From NCBI RefSeq assembly GCF_001584725.1, contig NZ_CP014606.1, forward strand, positions 372,001 through 436,000: a stretch of 64,000 nt of DNA. The letters run 5' to 3'. The notes beneath the pieces were generated by a model, which was not told where the DNA came from, did no database searches, and saw nothing but the letters and a program-made list of their open reading frames with translations. Below are positions 56,329 to 64,000 of this stretch, piece after piece. How positions within the stretch are numbered: the stretch's first letter is position 1; each line of letters starts with the position of its first letter. Position numbers and translations under genes: made by a program. This stretch comes from an endosymbiont 'TC1' of Trimyema compressum (lineage in GTDB: Bacteria; Bacillota; TC1).

Positions 56329-57311
56329 ATGGCAGTATTAGAACTAAAAGAAATATTAAAAGAACTTAATGGTAAAACTGTGCTTAAAAATATTGATTTC
56401 AAAATTTCGGAGAATCAATTGATTGGTATAAAGTGTACTAAGAATGAAATTAGGGTTTTATTTGATTTAATTGAAAATGCAATGTTACCAACTATAGGTA
56501 ATATTAAATCAACTTTTAAATCCATTCTATCTGACCGTAAAAAAGATGATTTATATAAGTTTATGACTGTGGGTAGCTATTTAAAATACTTTAATAAGTT
56601 ATCAAGAAACAATAATGATTTAGATTTTTTAATGAGTCAATTTTCATTAATGGATAGTTGGCACTTGTCAATAAAGAAAGTTACATTATCCCAACAAAAA
56701 GAATTTCTTTAATGAGAATTTTTTTGTTTAACCCTGATTTAGTTTTAATAGAAAGTCCATTAACAGATTTAGATGATGAGGGAATTGAATTATATTTAAA
56801 ATGTATTCGAGTATTCGAAGAAAATAATGCAAGCATTATTTTTACAGCTTCTTACCTTGAAGAGCTTTTTTATTATCCGATAATATTTACATCAATCGTC
56901 TTGGAGGGCTGGAAAAAATAGAAGTCAGTGAAGATAAAAGTAGAAGCATAGATGGGTCGATGTTAGGGGCTAAACCCTCTGTTTTTAAAATTTCATGTAA
57001 ATTCGAGGATAAGATTATTCTATTTAGTCCTAAGGAAATAGATTATATTAAGAGTATTAACTCTGTTAGCCAAATTCAAATTGGTAAGGAATCATTTCCT
57101 TCTGGATTAACAATGAGTGAATTGGAAAATCGTTTAAATAAATTTGGTTTTTAGATGCCATCGATCTTATATGGTAAATTTACAGATTATAAGGGAGTTA
57201 ATCAGTTATTCTAAAAATAATTACACATTAGTATTGGGCAATAATATACAATCAAAAGTCCCTTTATCTAGGACCAGGTTAGATGAACTAAGAAAACTTC
57301 TTGATATTTAG
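56329..57311 (+). pseudogene. degenerate ABC ATPase domain fused to a LytTR DNA-binding domain (three 1-base breaks)
   Basis: Reconstruction gives about 325 residues. N-terminal ABC-like domain: LKELNGKTVLKNIDFKISENQLIGIKCTKNEI; the Walker A site (normally GPNGAGKST) reads GIKCTKNEI. A signature-like LSQQK-RISLMRIFLFNPDLVLIESPLTDLDDEG follows, where Walker B LLLDEP has become VLIESP, so catalytic residues are missing. The C-terminal ~100 residues are a LytTR domain: KIILFSPKEIDYIKSINS, LTMSELENRLNKFGFFRCHRSYMVNLQIIRELI, YTLVLGNNIQSKVPLSRTRLDELRKLL. Frameshifts at 56700 (A run), near 56885 and 57150 (T run). It likely acts, or acted, as a non-hydrolytic sensor-regulator of the ABC exporter downstream. 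Confidence 0.85.
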
Positions 57312-57335
57312 GGTACTATTAAAGCTGAATAAGTT

Positions 57336-57365
57336 ACAGTTCACCTTAAATAATTAACCATTTAT
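57336..57365 (+). promoter_or_regulatory. candidate LytTR direct-repeat operator
   Basis: ACAGTTCAC (57336-57344) and ACCATTTAT (57357-57365) each match 8 of 9 positions of the LytTR consensus [TA][AC][CA]GTTN[AG][TG] and are 12 bases apart, the spacing described for LytTR sites. They lie between the ABC-LytTR gene and the ABC ATPase gene. Confidence 0.45.
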
Positions 57366-57446
57366 TGCTAACTAAATGACAGAAGTGGATTTTTTAGTAA
57401 TTTTAATAAGTAGTCAATTTAGGCTTACAAAAAGGAGGGTCAGGGG

Positions 57447-58215
57447 ATGAAAAAAGGTTATGATTCAAATGGATCATATCTCCAAGCGTTTTGGAGAAAA
57501 TGTAGCATTAAAAGATGTTAGTATTTCTGTAAACAAAGGAGAAATTATTGGTTTTTTAGGGCCATCAGGAGCAGGGAAAAACAACTACCATTAAAATTTT
57601 GACAGGGCAATTGATGCAAACCAGTGGTACAGCAACTCTTTTAAATCAAGATACGAGAAAGATTACTGAAAGCATTTATAGTCAGATTGGTATTGTCACA
57701 GATAATAGTGGCCTATATGAAAGAATGACAGTTGTAGAAAATCTTTTGTTTTTGCAAAATTGCTAGCAGCTGATAAGAGTCGAATTCCTTCTAGAGCTAT
57801 TCTTCATGAACCTAAGGTTTTGTTTTTAGATGAGCCTACCAGCCCCGGACTTGATCCATCTACATCTCTTGAAATTCATAAATTGCTATTAGAATTAAAA
57901 GAAAATGGAACAGCCATTTTTTTAACAACTCATAATATGGAGGAAGCAGCAAAACTTTGTGATCATGTGGCTTTATTAAATGATGGTTATATTGTTGAAT
58001 ATGGAACACCAACAGAAATTTGTTTAAAGCATAATCAACAAAAAGAATATAGAATTTTATTAAAAGATAGAGAAACAATAACTTTAGTTAATACGGCAGA
58101 TAATATTGATTCAATTTGCCAGTGGATGAAAAATGATGATTTATTAACTATACACTCAGCAGAACCTACACTGGAAACAGTATTTTTAAAAGTAACTGGG
58201 AGGGAATTACAATGA
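57447..58215 (+). pseudogene. ABC exporter ATPase, disrupted
   Basis: ATG 57447 follows AAAGGAGGG; after a shift the frame gives MIQMDHISKRFGENVALKDVSISVNKGEIIGFLGPSGAGK, where an extra A breaks Walker A, then TTTIKILTGQLMQTSGTATLL, IGIVTDNSGLYERMTVVENLLF, a further shift, and RAILHEPKVLFLDEPTSPGLDP (Walker B; an extra P), LTTHNMEEAAKLCDHVALL. About 40 residues that should hold the LSGGQ-type signature are deleted between AADKSR and SRAILHEPK. So the protein cannot be functional as sequenced. Overlaps the permease by 4 bases. Confidence 0.87.
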
Positions 58216-58947
58216 CAATATCAATGCGAAAGCTAAGTGCTATTTTTATGATGAAATTACAAACAATATTAAAAAATCCTTCAATATTAATAGGTCAAAT
58301 TATGGCAATTGGATGTGTAGTTATTTTTCAGTATGTTTTGCAAAAAGAAGTTTTAGAAAACCCAGAAGGTAGCTTTTTATTATCATTTTTTTAATAATTG
58401 GTGTTTTATTTAATGTTATGATGACTGGCATTATGGCTAGCAGTATGCCTTTAGCTGAAGAAAAAGAAAAAATACATTAAGAGCATTAATGACATCTTCA
58501 GTAAATAAAGTGGAATTTTTTGTAGGCAGTTTATTACCAGCACTAATTCTTATGATAATTGTTAATTTAATTATTTTACCTTTAAGTGGCACTGACGGTA
58601 TTAATATACCAATATATGTTTTATCGACAACAGTGGCATCAATGATAACCGTTATTTTAGGATTTGTCATTGGCTTATTAGCTAAAAATCAGATGTCAAC
58701 ATCTTTAATTTCTACACCATTTATGTTAATATTTTTATTATTACCAATGTTCTCAACATTTAATGAAGGATTAGCTTTTGTTTCCAGATTTATTTATACT
58801 GGAGCATTAAACAGTATTCTTCAAAAACTGGTGGCTCATGATTCGTATCCCGTTACTATTGAAAATATTCTTGTAATGGCTGCTTGGCTAATTATTTCAA
58901 TTGTAGTTTTCATTATAGCCTACAGAAAAAATGGAATTGATAAATAG
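58212..58947 (+). pseudogene. ABC-2 type permease, disrupted
   Basis: Pieces: RKLSAIFMMKLQTILKNPSILIGQIMAIGCVVIFQYV, then after a TTTTTT shift near 58390 FLIIGVLFNVMMTGIMASSMPLAEEKEKNTLRALMTSSVNKVEFFVGSLLPALILMIIV, five more spans to IIAYRKNGIDK. EEKEKNTLRALMTSSV is typical of ABC-2 exporters (EEKExGTLEALLxTPV). A second shift is at the AAAAA run near 58475. Partner of the ATPase upstream. Confidence 0.87.
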
Positions 58948-59022
58948 TTACATGTTGACTAAAAAATAGAATAACATATACTTTATAAAGAAACAACAGA
59001 AATTTATAAGGTAGAGCATTAA

Positions 59023-59069
59023 ATTGATGGTTTGAATTTACAAAAAGTGAATAATAACCATCAATTTTT
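59023..59069 (+). terminator. terminator between transporter and K+ channel genes
   Basis: ATTGATGGTT pairs with AACCATCAAT around a 23-base loop and is followed by TTTTTG. Confidence 0.7.
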
Positions 59070-59087
59070 GTAATTGGAGTGATAAAG

Positions 59088-59965
59088 ATGAAGTTAAAAG
59101 AAATTTTTATTAATTGGGAAAAATTAACTTTTAATTTGAAGTTAAAGGTTATATTTTATTTATACACACTTCTTAATGCAGGTGTTATTTTAATAGTAGC
59201 ATTAATGCCAAAATTGTACTTTAAACATCCTGTTTTTATAATATTTACATTTATGACTACAAGTGTTTTTATTGAATATATTTGGAATATTACACAAAGT
59301 AAACATAAGTTTAAATATATATTTTCATTTGCAGGCATTATCCAATTATTATCTATTGTACCAATTGTGCGACCGGAAGCTATGGCCTTTCGTCTAATAA
59401 AGGTGCTTATTGGTTTAAATACATTTAGAAATCTGAACATTGAAGAACAAAATACAGTTACGCTAGGTAATCAGATTAAAGGTGCAATCAAAAAAGAAAA
59501 AGGACTTTTAATCAAAAGCTTTTTATTTTAATTGTATTAATGATTTTTTCTGCATTCGCAGTGTTTTCCTTTGAACATGCTGCTCAGCCAGAAAAGTTTA
59601 GAAATTTATTTGATGCAGTTTGGTGGTCTTTTCAAACTGGTTCTACAGTAGGGTACGGGGATATCGTACCTATTACTGTCCCCGGGCGATTAGCTGCTAT
59701 GATACTATCGATTTTAGGTATTGCCAGTTTTTCTATACCCACAACTATTATTAGTACTGGTTTTATTCAAAAAAATAGGATGTATAAAATAGTGGCTGAA
59801 ATAGAAAATCAGTTTAAGGGTATGAAAGAACATTTTTATGAACTTTCTCCAGTTGAATCAATTGGGAGATTGGTAACTTTGTTAGAGCAAAAGAATATAA
59901 CAGAAGAAGAGTACGAAACACTAAAAACAGCCATTATTGAAAAAAGTGATGTTGACAAGAACTAG
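59088..59965 (+). pseudogene. voltage-gated-type K+ channel with SHOCT-like tail, one frameshift
   Basis: Four to five spans (LKVIFYLYTLLNAGVILIVALMP, FIIFTFMTTSVFIEYI, FAGIIQLLSIVPIV), then after a frameshift in TTTTATTTTAATTG near 59527: FILIVLMIFSAFAVFSFEHA, the pore FDAVWWSFQTGSTVGYGDIVPITVPGR with the TVGYGD filter, another span, and a C-terminal LVTLLEQKNITEEEYETLKTAII matching SHOCT domains. It is a 6TM-like K+ channel of about 290 residues. With a single break it could be functional if the indel is an error. Confidence 0.85.
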
Positions 59966-59999
59966 AGTGCCCATAAATAATATGGGCACTCTAGTTCTA
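59963..59999. terminator. bidirectional terminator
   Basis: ACTAGAGTGCCCATA and TATGGGCACTCTAGT enclose AATAA; a 15-bp perfect stem between two convergent genes. Confidence 0.9.
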
Positions 60000-60009
60000 T
60001 TAAAAGTAA

Positions 60010-60561
60010 TTATTTAACAATCTTTGAAATAGCTTTAAAACTATCGGTTCCTGCTACTTCTAGCCAATTAAATAAAAGGGTCTCAACGTTTGTAATAACA
60101 GCTCCCATATTCTCAATTAGGTTAAGACCATTTTCTTTTAGTTCTTTGTTTCTTGAACAAATACCATCGGCTGCAAGAAAAACATCATAACCTTCTTTTA
60201 GAAGTTGGCGTGCTGTCTGAAATACACATACATGGGTTTCCATACCTACAATAACAATATTCTTAACATTCTGTGTTTTAAGAACTTCAAGTACTTGAGG
60301 GGCACAGGCTGAAAATGTCATTTTAGAAATAGGCGTGGTATTTTTTAAGCAGTCAGTTATTGCCGGAATAGCTGATCCTAATCCTTTTGGGTATTGTTCT
60401 GTAACCATAACAGGAATATCCAAAATAGTAGCACCCATTAAAAGTTTTTGAACATTGGTTATAAGGGAAGGGCCTTCCTCCATAGCTTTTATGAGTCTTT
60501 CTTGTATGTCAATGACTAGTATAAAGATATCTTCTTTATTGGTTTCAAATTTTTCTAACAT
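60010..60561 (-). CDS. isochorismatase-family cysteine hydrolase
   Basis: About 183 residues. Catalytic triad visible: D in ILVIDIQERLI, K in TPISKMTFSAC, and C in IVIVGMETHVCVFQTARQLLKEGYDVFLAADGICSR. This matches the YcaC-like/nicotinamidase-like group of amidohydrolases; substrate unknown. The start at 60561 is preceded by GGAGGTAAGT; a further ATG 12 bases upstream is less well placed. Intact among broken neighbours, with a strong shared terminator. Confidence 0.9.
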   Translation of the reverse strand: MLEKFETNKEDIFILVIDIQERLIKAMEEGPSLITNVQKLLMGATILDIPVMVTEQYPKGLGSAIPAITDCLKNTTPISKMTFSACAPQVLEVLKTQNVKNIVIVGMETHVCVFQTARQLLKEGYDVFLAADGICSRNKELKENGLNLIENMGAVITNVETLLFNWLEVAGTDSFKAISKIVK

Positions 60562-60672
60562 ACTTACCTCCATGGATTCACTTTTCTTTATTGTATTTAT
60601 TTTTTAAAAAAGATAGTTTATGGAGTTGATAATGTTTTTCAAACATAGTAGGATGAAGTAAAAGGAAAGTGA

Positions 60673-60927
60673 TTGAATTTATGCATTATGTATATATTAA
60701 AATGTTCAGACAATACTTTGTATACAGGCTATACCAATAGCTTAGAGGAAAGGATTAATGTTCACAATGCTGGTAAAGGAGCAAAATATACGCGAGGCAG
60801 AAGCCCCGTAGTACTTGTTTATTATGAGTCTTATGATGATAAAAGTATGGCTTTAAAAAGGGAATATGCTCTTAAAAAGTTAAGCCGAGAAAAGAAAATG
60901 AATTTAATAAATTACTTGGAAATATAA
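60673..60927 (+). CDS. GIY-YIG nuclease domain protein (UPF0213/YhbQ-like), start region altered
   Basis: About 80 residues: MYILKCSDNTLYTGYTNSLEERINVHNAGKGAKYTRGRSPVVLVYYESYDDKSMALKREYALKKLSREKK, a typical single-domain GIY-YIG protein. The normal start MHYVYILKCSD is split: ATG 60681 (after AAAGGAAAG) gives MHYVYI in another frame, so a base seems to be lost. Translation could still begin at TTG 60673 or ATG 60688 in the correct frame, keeping almost the whole domain. Confidence 0.82.
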   Translation: MNLCIMYILKCSDNTLYTGYTNSLEERINVHNAGKGAKYTRGRSPVVLVYYESYDDKSMALKREYALKKLSREKKMNLINYLEI

Positions 60928-60982
60928 GTAGAGAAGTTAGCCATAGTGCAAGCTTCTTTTTTATTTCTAAAAGAGAATATAC

Positions 60983-61011
60983 TTGACATTAATAATAAGG
61001 GCAGTTAAAAC
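60983..61011 (+). promoter_or_regulatory. promoter of the purine permease gene
   Basis: Perfect TTGACA (60983-60988), 17-base spacer, TAAAAC (61006-61011). Confidence 0.55.
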
Positions 61012-61021
61012 GAAAGAAAAT

Positions 61022-61045
61022 GTCCTATTGTAATACAATAGGACA
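61022..61045 (+). promoter_or_regulatory. perfect 24-base palindrome before the permease Shine-Dalgarno
   Basis: GTCCTATTGTAA is followed by its inverse complement TTACAATAGGAC within 61020-61046. It lies between the -10 box and the AGGAGGAG ribosome site, so it may be an operator or an RNA hairpin. The downstream GntR/UTRA protein is one candidate for binding. Confidence 0.55.
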
Positions 61046-61059
61046 ATAGGAGGAGCTCA

Positions 61060-62391
61060 ATGAAAAGTCAAGAGAAACTATCCTTTGGAAGACTATCAGT
61101 ATTGGGGTTACAATATGTGTTAGCTATGTATGCTGGGGCTGTAGTGGTTCCTATTATTGTGGGTGGAAGTATTGGACTTAATCAGAATGAGATTGCAATC
61201 TTAGTTGCTGCTGACTTGTTTACTTGTGGGTTGGCAACTATTATTCAATCATTAGGCATTGGGAAATTTGTGGGGATACGTTTACCTGCCATAATGGGGG
61301 TTTCATTTGCGACAGTTGGTTCCTATGATTGGCATTGGAGGGAAACATGGGATTAAGGCCATTTTTGGAGCTGTAATTGTAGCAGGGATCTTTTCTTTAC
61401 TCATTGCTCCATTTTTAGTAAATTAGTGCACTTCTTTCCTAATATTGTCAATGGCTCTATTGTTACGGTTATTGGTCTTACATTAATTCCAGTTGGTATT
61501 AACAATGCGGCAGGGTGGAATTGGCAATCCGGATTTTGGGGCATTAAAGTACTTTTTATTATCTATATTTGTTATTATTATCATCCTATTAGTCAATAAG
61601 TTTTTTACAGGTTTTGTACGTTCAATAGCAGTTATTATTGGCTTAGTTGGTGGCACTGCTGTAGCAGCAGGATTTAGCATGGTTGATTTTAGCCAGGTAA
61701 TAGAAGCAGATTTTTTTAGAGTTGTAACACCCTTTGCATTTGGATTACCGGTATTTGATATCCAGAGTATTATTATGTGTATTGTTATTTTAGTTGTTAT
61801 GACAGAATCAACAGGTTGTTTTTTACAATTGGCAATATAACAGGAACAGAAATTAATAAGAATGCGTTAACAAGAGGCTATAGAGCAGAAGGGCTAGGTG
61901 CAATTTTAGGTGGTGTTTTTAACTGTTTTCCTTACACTACTTTTGGACAAAATATTGGTTTGTTATCTTTGACAAAAGTTACAAGTCGTTTTGTAGCTGT
62001 TGCTGCTGGTATTATTTTAATTATTCTAGGAACTATACCTAAGTTTGCGGCTTTGGCAACTATCATACCAGCATCTGTTTTTGGTGGTGCAACTATTATT
62101 ATGTTTTCAATGGTAGCAGTTGGGGATTGAAATGCTTCAGAAAGTAGATTTTAGTAAAAATAAAAATATGCTAATTGCTGGAACCTCTATTGCCCTTGGA
62201 TTAGGTATTGGGGTAGTTCCGGCTTATTTAAGTGGTTTACCCAGAAAATATTCAGATGTTAACAGGTAATAGTGGTACTATTGTAGCAGCTGTTGTTGCT
62301 ATTATTCTAAATATTGTATTTAATTTTAAAGAAATATTTAGAAAAGAAAATAAAGTCAAAGGAGAATTAAATAATGGAGAAAATATTAATT
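61060..62391 (+). pseudogene. NCS2-family purine/xanthine permease, disrupted
   Basis: Pieces of a ~440-residue 14-span NCS2 transporter: LSVLGLQYVLAMYAGAVVVPIIVG, FVGIRLPAIMGVSFATV, GIGGKHGIKAIFGAVIVAG, FFPNIVNGSIVTVIGLTLIPVGINNAAG, ESTG with a broken FF..IGNITGTEINKNALTRGYRAEG, GGVFNCFPYTTFGQNIGLLSLTKV, and ASVFGGATIIMFSMVAV. Frameshifts near 61320, 61420, 61510, 61820, 62125 and 62260. The QNIGL and ExxG motifs mark the xanthine/uric acid branch rather than uracil. Followed at once by a purine-deaminase-like gene. Confidence 0.86.
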
Positions 62392-63740
62392 AAAGATGTA
62401 AAAGCTATTGTAAGATGTAGTAGTGATGATAGAGTCTTTTATGATACCGATATTTTAATTGAAGGAAATACAATAAAAAATTGGAAAGGACTTAAATGAA
62501 ACTGTTATTCAAGTTGTTGATGGTAAGGACGCTATTGCTTATCCAGGTCTTATTAATACCCATCATCACATGTTCAGGTATTTACAAGAAATATTCCTGA
62601 GCTTGAGTTTAATAAAGGGATTACTCTTTTTGAATGGCTGACCTATTGCTATCTGCTCTGGAAAAACAATAATAAAAATTATTTGTACTATGCCTCATTA
62701 ATCAGTATGGCAGAGGGATTAAAATATGGTTGCACAACTATTTTTGAACAGCAATATATTTATCCAGAAGGGAATCGTGACCATTTAATTGATAGTCAGT
62801 TTAAAGCGACTAAAGATATTGGTATTCGCTATCATTCAGGGCGAAGTTGTATGACTATGACTGAAAAAGATGGGGGATTGCCACCTGATGTTTTAGGTGA
62901 AACAGCAGCTGAGGTTATTGATGATTTAGAGCGTATTGTAAAAACCTATCATCAGGAAGAGTATTTAGGTATGCAAAGAGTAGTTGCTGCTCCTTGTTCG
63001 CCTTTTTCAGTAGCTGAGGAAACTTATAGAGATATAGTTCTATTTGCTAGAGAAAAAGGAATTCATATTCATCGCATTTAGCTGAAGATGAAGAGGAAAT
63101 TGAATATATGTTTAACCGCTATGGAAAACGTTCCTTAGCATGGGCTCAGTATATTGGGATGATTGGTTCTGATGTTTGGTATGCTCATGGCAATTATTTT
63201 AATGAAGAGGAATTGAAAGCCATAGGTAACCATGGTGGTTCAATTGCCTATTGTCCTATTCCTCAAATGATTTTAGGAGCAGAAATTCTCAATATTCCTT
63301 TATGTGAATCCTTAGGGGTAAGTATTAGTTTAGGAACAGATGGTCAAGGCGTTCAAGATGGTTCAAATATTTTAGAGGTGCTGAGAACAACTTATTTGCT
63401 TCAGTGTGCAGCTAGAATATTAGGCAGAGAAGCTGGGCCTACTGCTTATTCTGTTTTGAAAAATGCAACAGTAAATGGCGCTAAAGTTTTAGGCAAAAAT
63501 GATACCGGAATATTGGAAGAGGGAAAGGGTACTGATTTATTTTTAGTTGATGTATCTGGATTAGAATTTGTTGGTGCTTTAGAAGATCCAACTAGCTTTC
63601 TTGGTAAAGTTGGTTATCATAAACCAACTAAAATGACTATGGTAAATGGTAGCATTGTATGGGAAAATGGTGTTTTAAAAAATCTAGATGAAGAAAAAAT
63701 TAGTAATGAGGCAAGAATTGTGGCAGCTTGTTTTCGTTAG
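62374..63740 (+). pseudogene. guanine/8-oxoguanine deaminase-like amidohydrolase, disrupted
   Basis: MEKILIKDVKAIVRCSSDDRVFYDTDILIEGNTIK, a shift near 62495, YPGLINTHHHMFQ (metal histidines), a shift near 62577, GLKYGCTTIFEQQYIYPEGN, RYHSGRSCMT, APCSPFSVAEETYR, IHIHxHLAEDEEE (shift at 63080), YAHGNYFNEEELKAI, ISLGTDGQGVQDGSNILEV and GTDLFLVDV. These match the TrzA/AtzB/8-oxoguanine deaminase group of ~455 residues; the exact purine is uncertain. Start overlaps the permease end. Terminator follows at 63756. Confidence 0.86.
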
Positions 63741-63755
63741 TTTGTTTATAAGGAA

Positions 63756-63791
63756 AAGGCTACTTCAAATTTGTTTTGAAGTAGCCTTTTA
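63756..63791. terminator. bidirectional terminator
   Basis: AAAAGGCTACTTCAAA and TTTGAAGTAGCCTTTT enclose TTTG; a strong stem with A and T runs at either side, between convergent genes. Confidence 0.9.
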
Positions 63792-64000
63792 AGGTCTGAT
63801 AAAGTTATTAACTCTTATTTCACTAAATTGGATAATTTCATTATTATAGTATTCCTTGCTATATATTAAAGGCTGATTATCTAAATTGTAAATAATAGAC
63901 TCTATTAATAAACACGGTTCCTTTTCTTCCTTGTTGAATAGTTTTGCTAATTCTTTATCGACTAATGAAGGCACTGTAGTTGCAATGTCGTAAGCAGTAT
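63789..64000 (-). CDS. GntR-family regulator, UTRA domain, cut by window edge
   Basis: The visible C-terminal ~70 residues (VDKELAKLFNKEEKEPCLLIESIIYNLDNQPLIYSKEYYNNEIIQFSEIR) match the last part of UTRA ligand-binding domains of GntR/HutC regulators (family motif LxxExxxYDxxGxPIxYSxxYYRxDxFxF). The frame is open to the window edge (TAYDIATTVPS), so the helix-turn-helix lies outside. Being convergent with the purine genes, it may regulate them; this is inferred from position only. Confidence 0.8.
   Translation of the reverse strand, partial: TAYDIATTVPSLVDKELAKLFNKEEKEPCLLIESIIYNLDNQPLIYSKEYYNNEIIQFSEIRVNNFIRP

Noticed and set aside
61000-61060. Purine riboswitch before the NCS2 permease
   Set aside because: The leader is about 50 bases and lacks the conserved purine aptamer junction; only a simple palindrome is present.

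Overview
The window is A+T-rich chromosomal DNA from a low-GC Gram-positive anaerobe, most likely a member of the Clostridia. Four things suggest this: a dcw cluster with mraZ, SepF and DivIVA but no ftsA; a MurE of the meso-diaminopimelate type; the two-subunit NAD-linked dihydroorotate dehydrogenase (PyrK/PyrD); and a high-molecular-weight rubredoxin. Genes are mostly on the + strand, tightly packed, with strong Shine-Dalgarno sites and standard TTGACA/TATAAT promoters. I cannot name the species.

Layout. 1-1.6 kb: a YigZ-type protein (cut by the window edge), a YlbF-like protein and an anchored TPR-like protein. 1.6-25 kb: the division and cell-wall cluster (mraZ, rsmH, ftsL-like, PASTA PBP, murE, murF, mraY, murD, ftsW, murG, murC, murB, ftsQ, ftsZ), then nrdR, a dead pgeF, yggS, sepF, proC, a broken ylmH, divIVA, a pduL phosphotransacylase, lspA, an rluD-type gene and hslO. 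25-29.7 kb: the wreck of a large secreted autolysin (glucosaminidase, ricin-type lectin repeats, amidase), a thioredoxin that has lost its first active-site cysteine, and a relic of a GltD-like flavoprotein. 29.7-35.7 kb: an attenuated pyr operon (pyrR-B-C-K-D-F-E). 35.7-38.7 kb, minus strand: a split ThrE-type exporter and a broken rqcH. 38.8-45.5 kb: the complete F-type ATP synthase operon. 45.5-50.8 kb: a broken PHP phosphoesterase gene, rsmF, a class IV aminotransferase, a polysaccharide deacetylase, a broken traX and a rubredoxin-flavoredoxin-rubredoxin fusion. 50.9-51.2 kb: tRNA-His, tRNA-Lys and tRNA-Leu. 51.2-55.3 kb: a decayed accessory region with an integrase relic abutting tRNA-Leu, an IS3-family element and two tandem leucine-rich-repeat surface protein genes. 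55.6-64 kb: accessory genes, nearly all broken: a Pr6Pr-like membrane protein, an ABC-like domain fused to a LytTR DNA-binding domain, an ABC-2 transporter, a K+ channel, an NCS2 purine permease and a guanine-deaminase-like hydrolase. Intact or near-intact isochorismatase-like and GIY-YIG genes lie among them, and a GntR/UTRA regulator runs off the right edge.

The strongest overall signal is a sharp contrast. Long runs of essential genes (mur, atp, pyr) read through without error, while nearly every dispensable gene between them carries frameshifts and in-frame stops. This looks like ongoing genome reduction rather than sequencing noise, although some single-base indels lie in homopolymers and could be errors. 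The most unusual items are the degenerate ABC domain fused to LytTR with a candidate LytTR-type repeat beside it, a tRNA-Lys with a 9-nt anticodon loop, a thioredoxin with WRGHC in place of WCGPC, an ATP synthase c subunit with two membrane carboxylates, and the rubredoxin fusion with a possible internal translation start.
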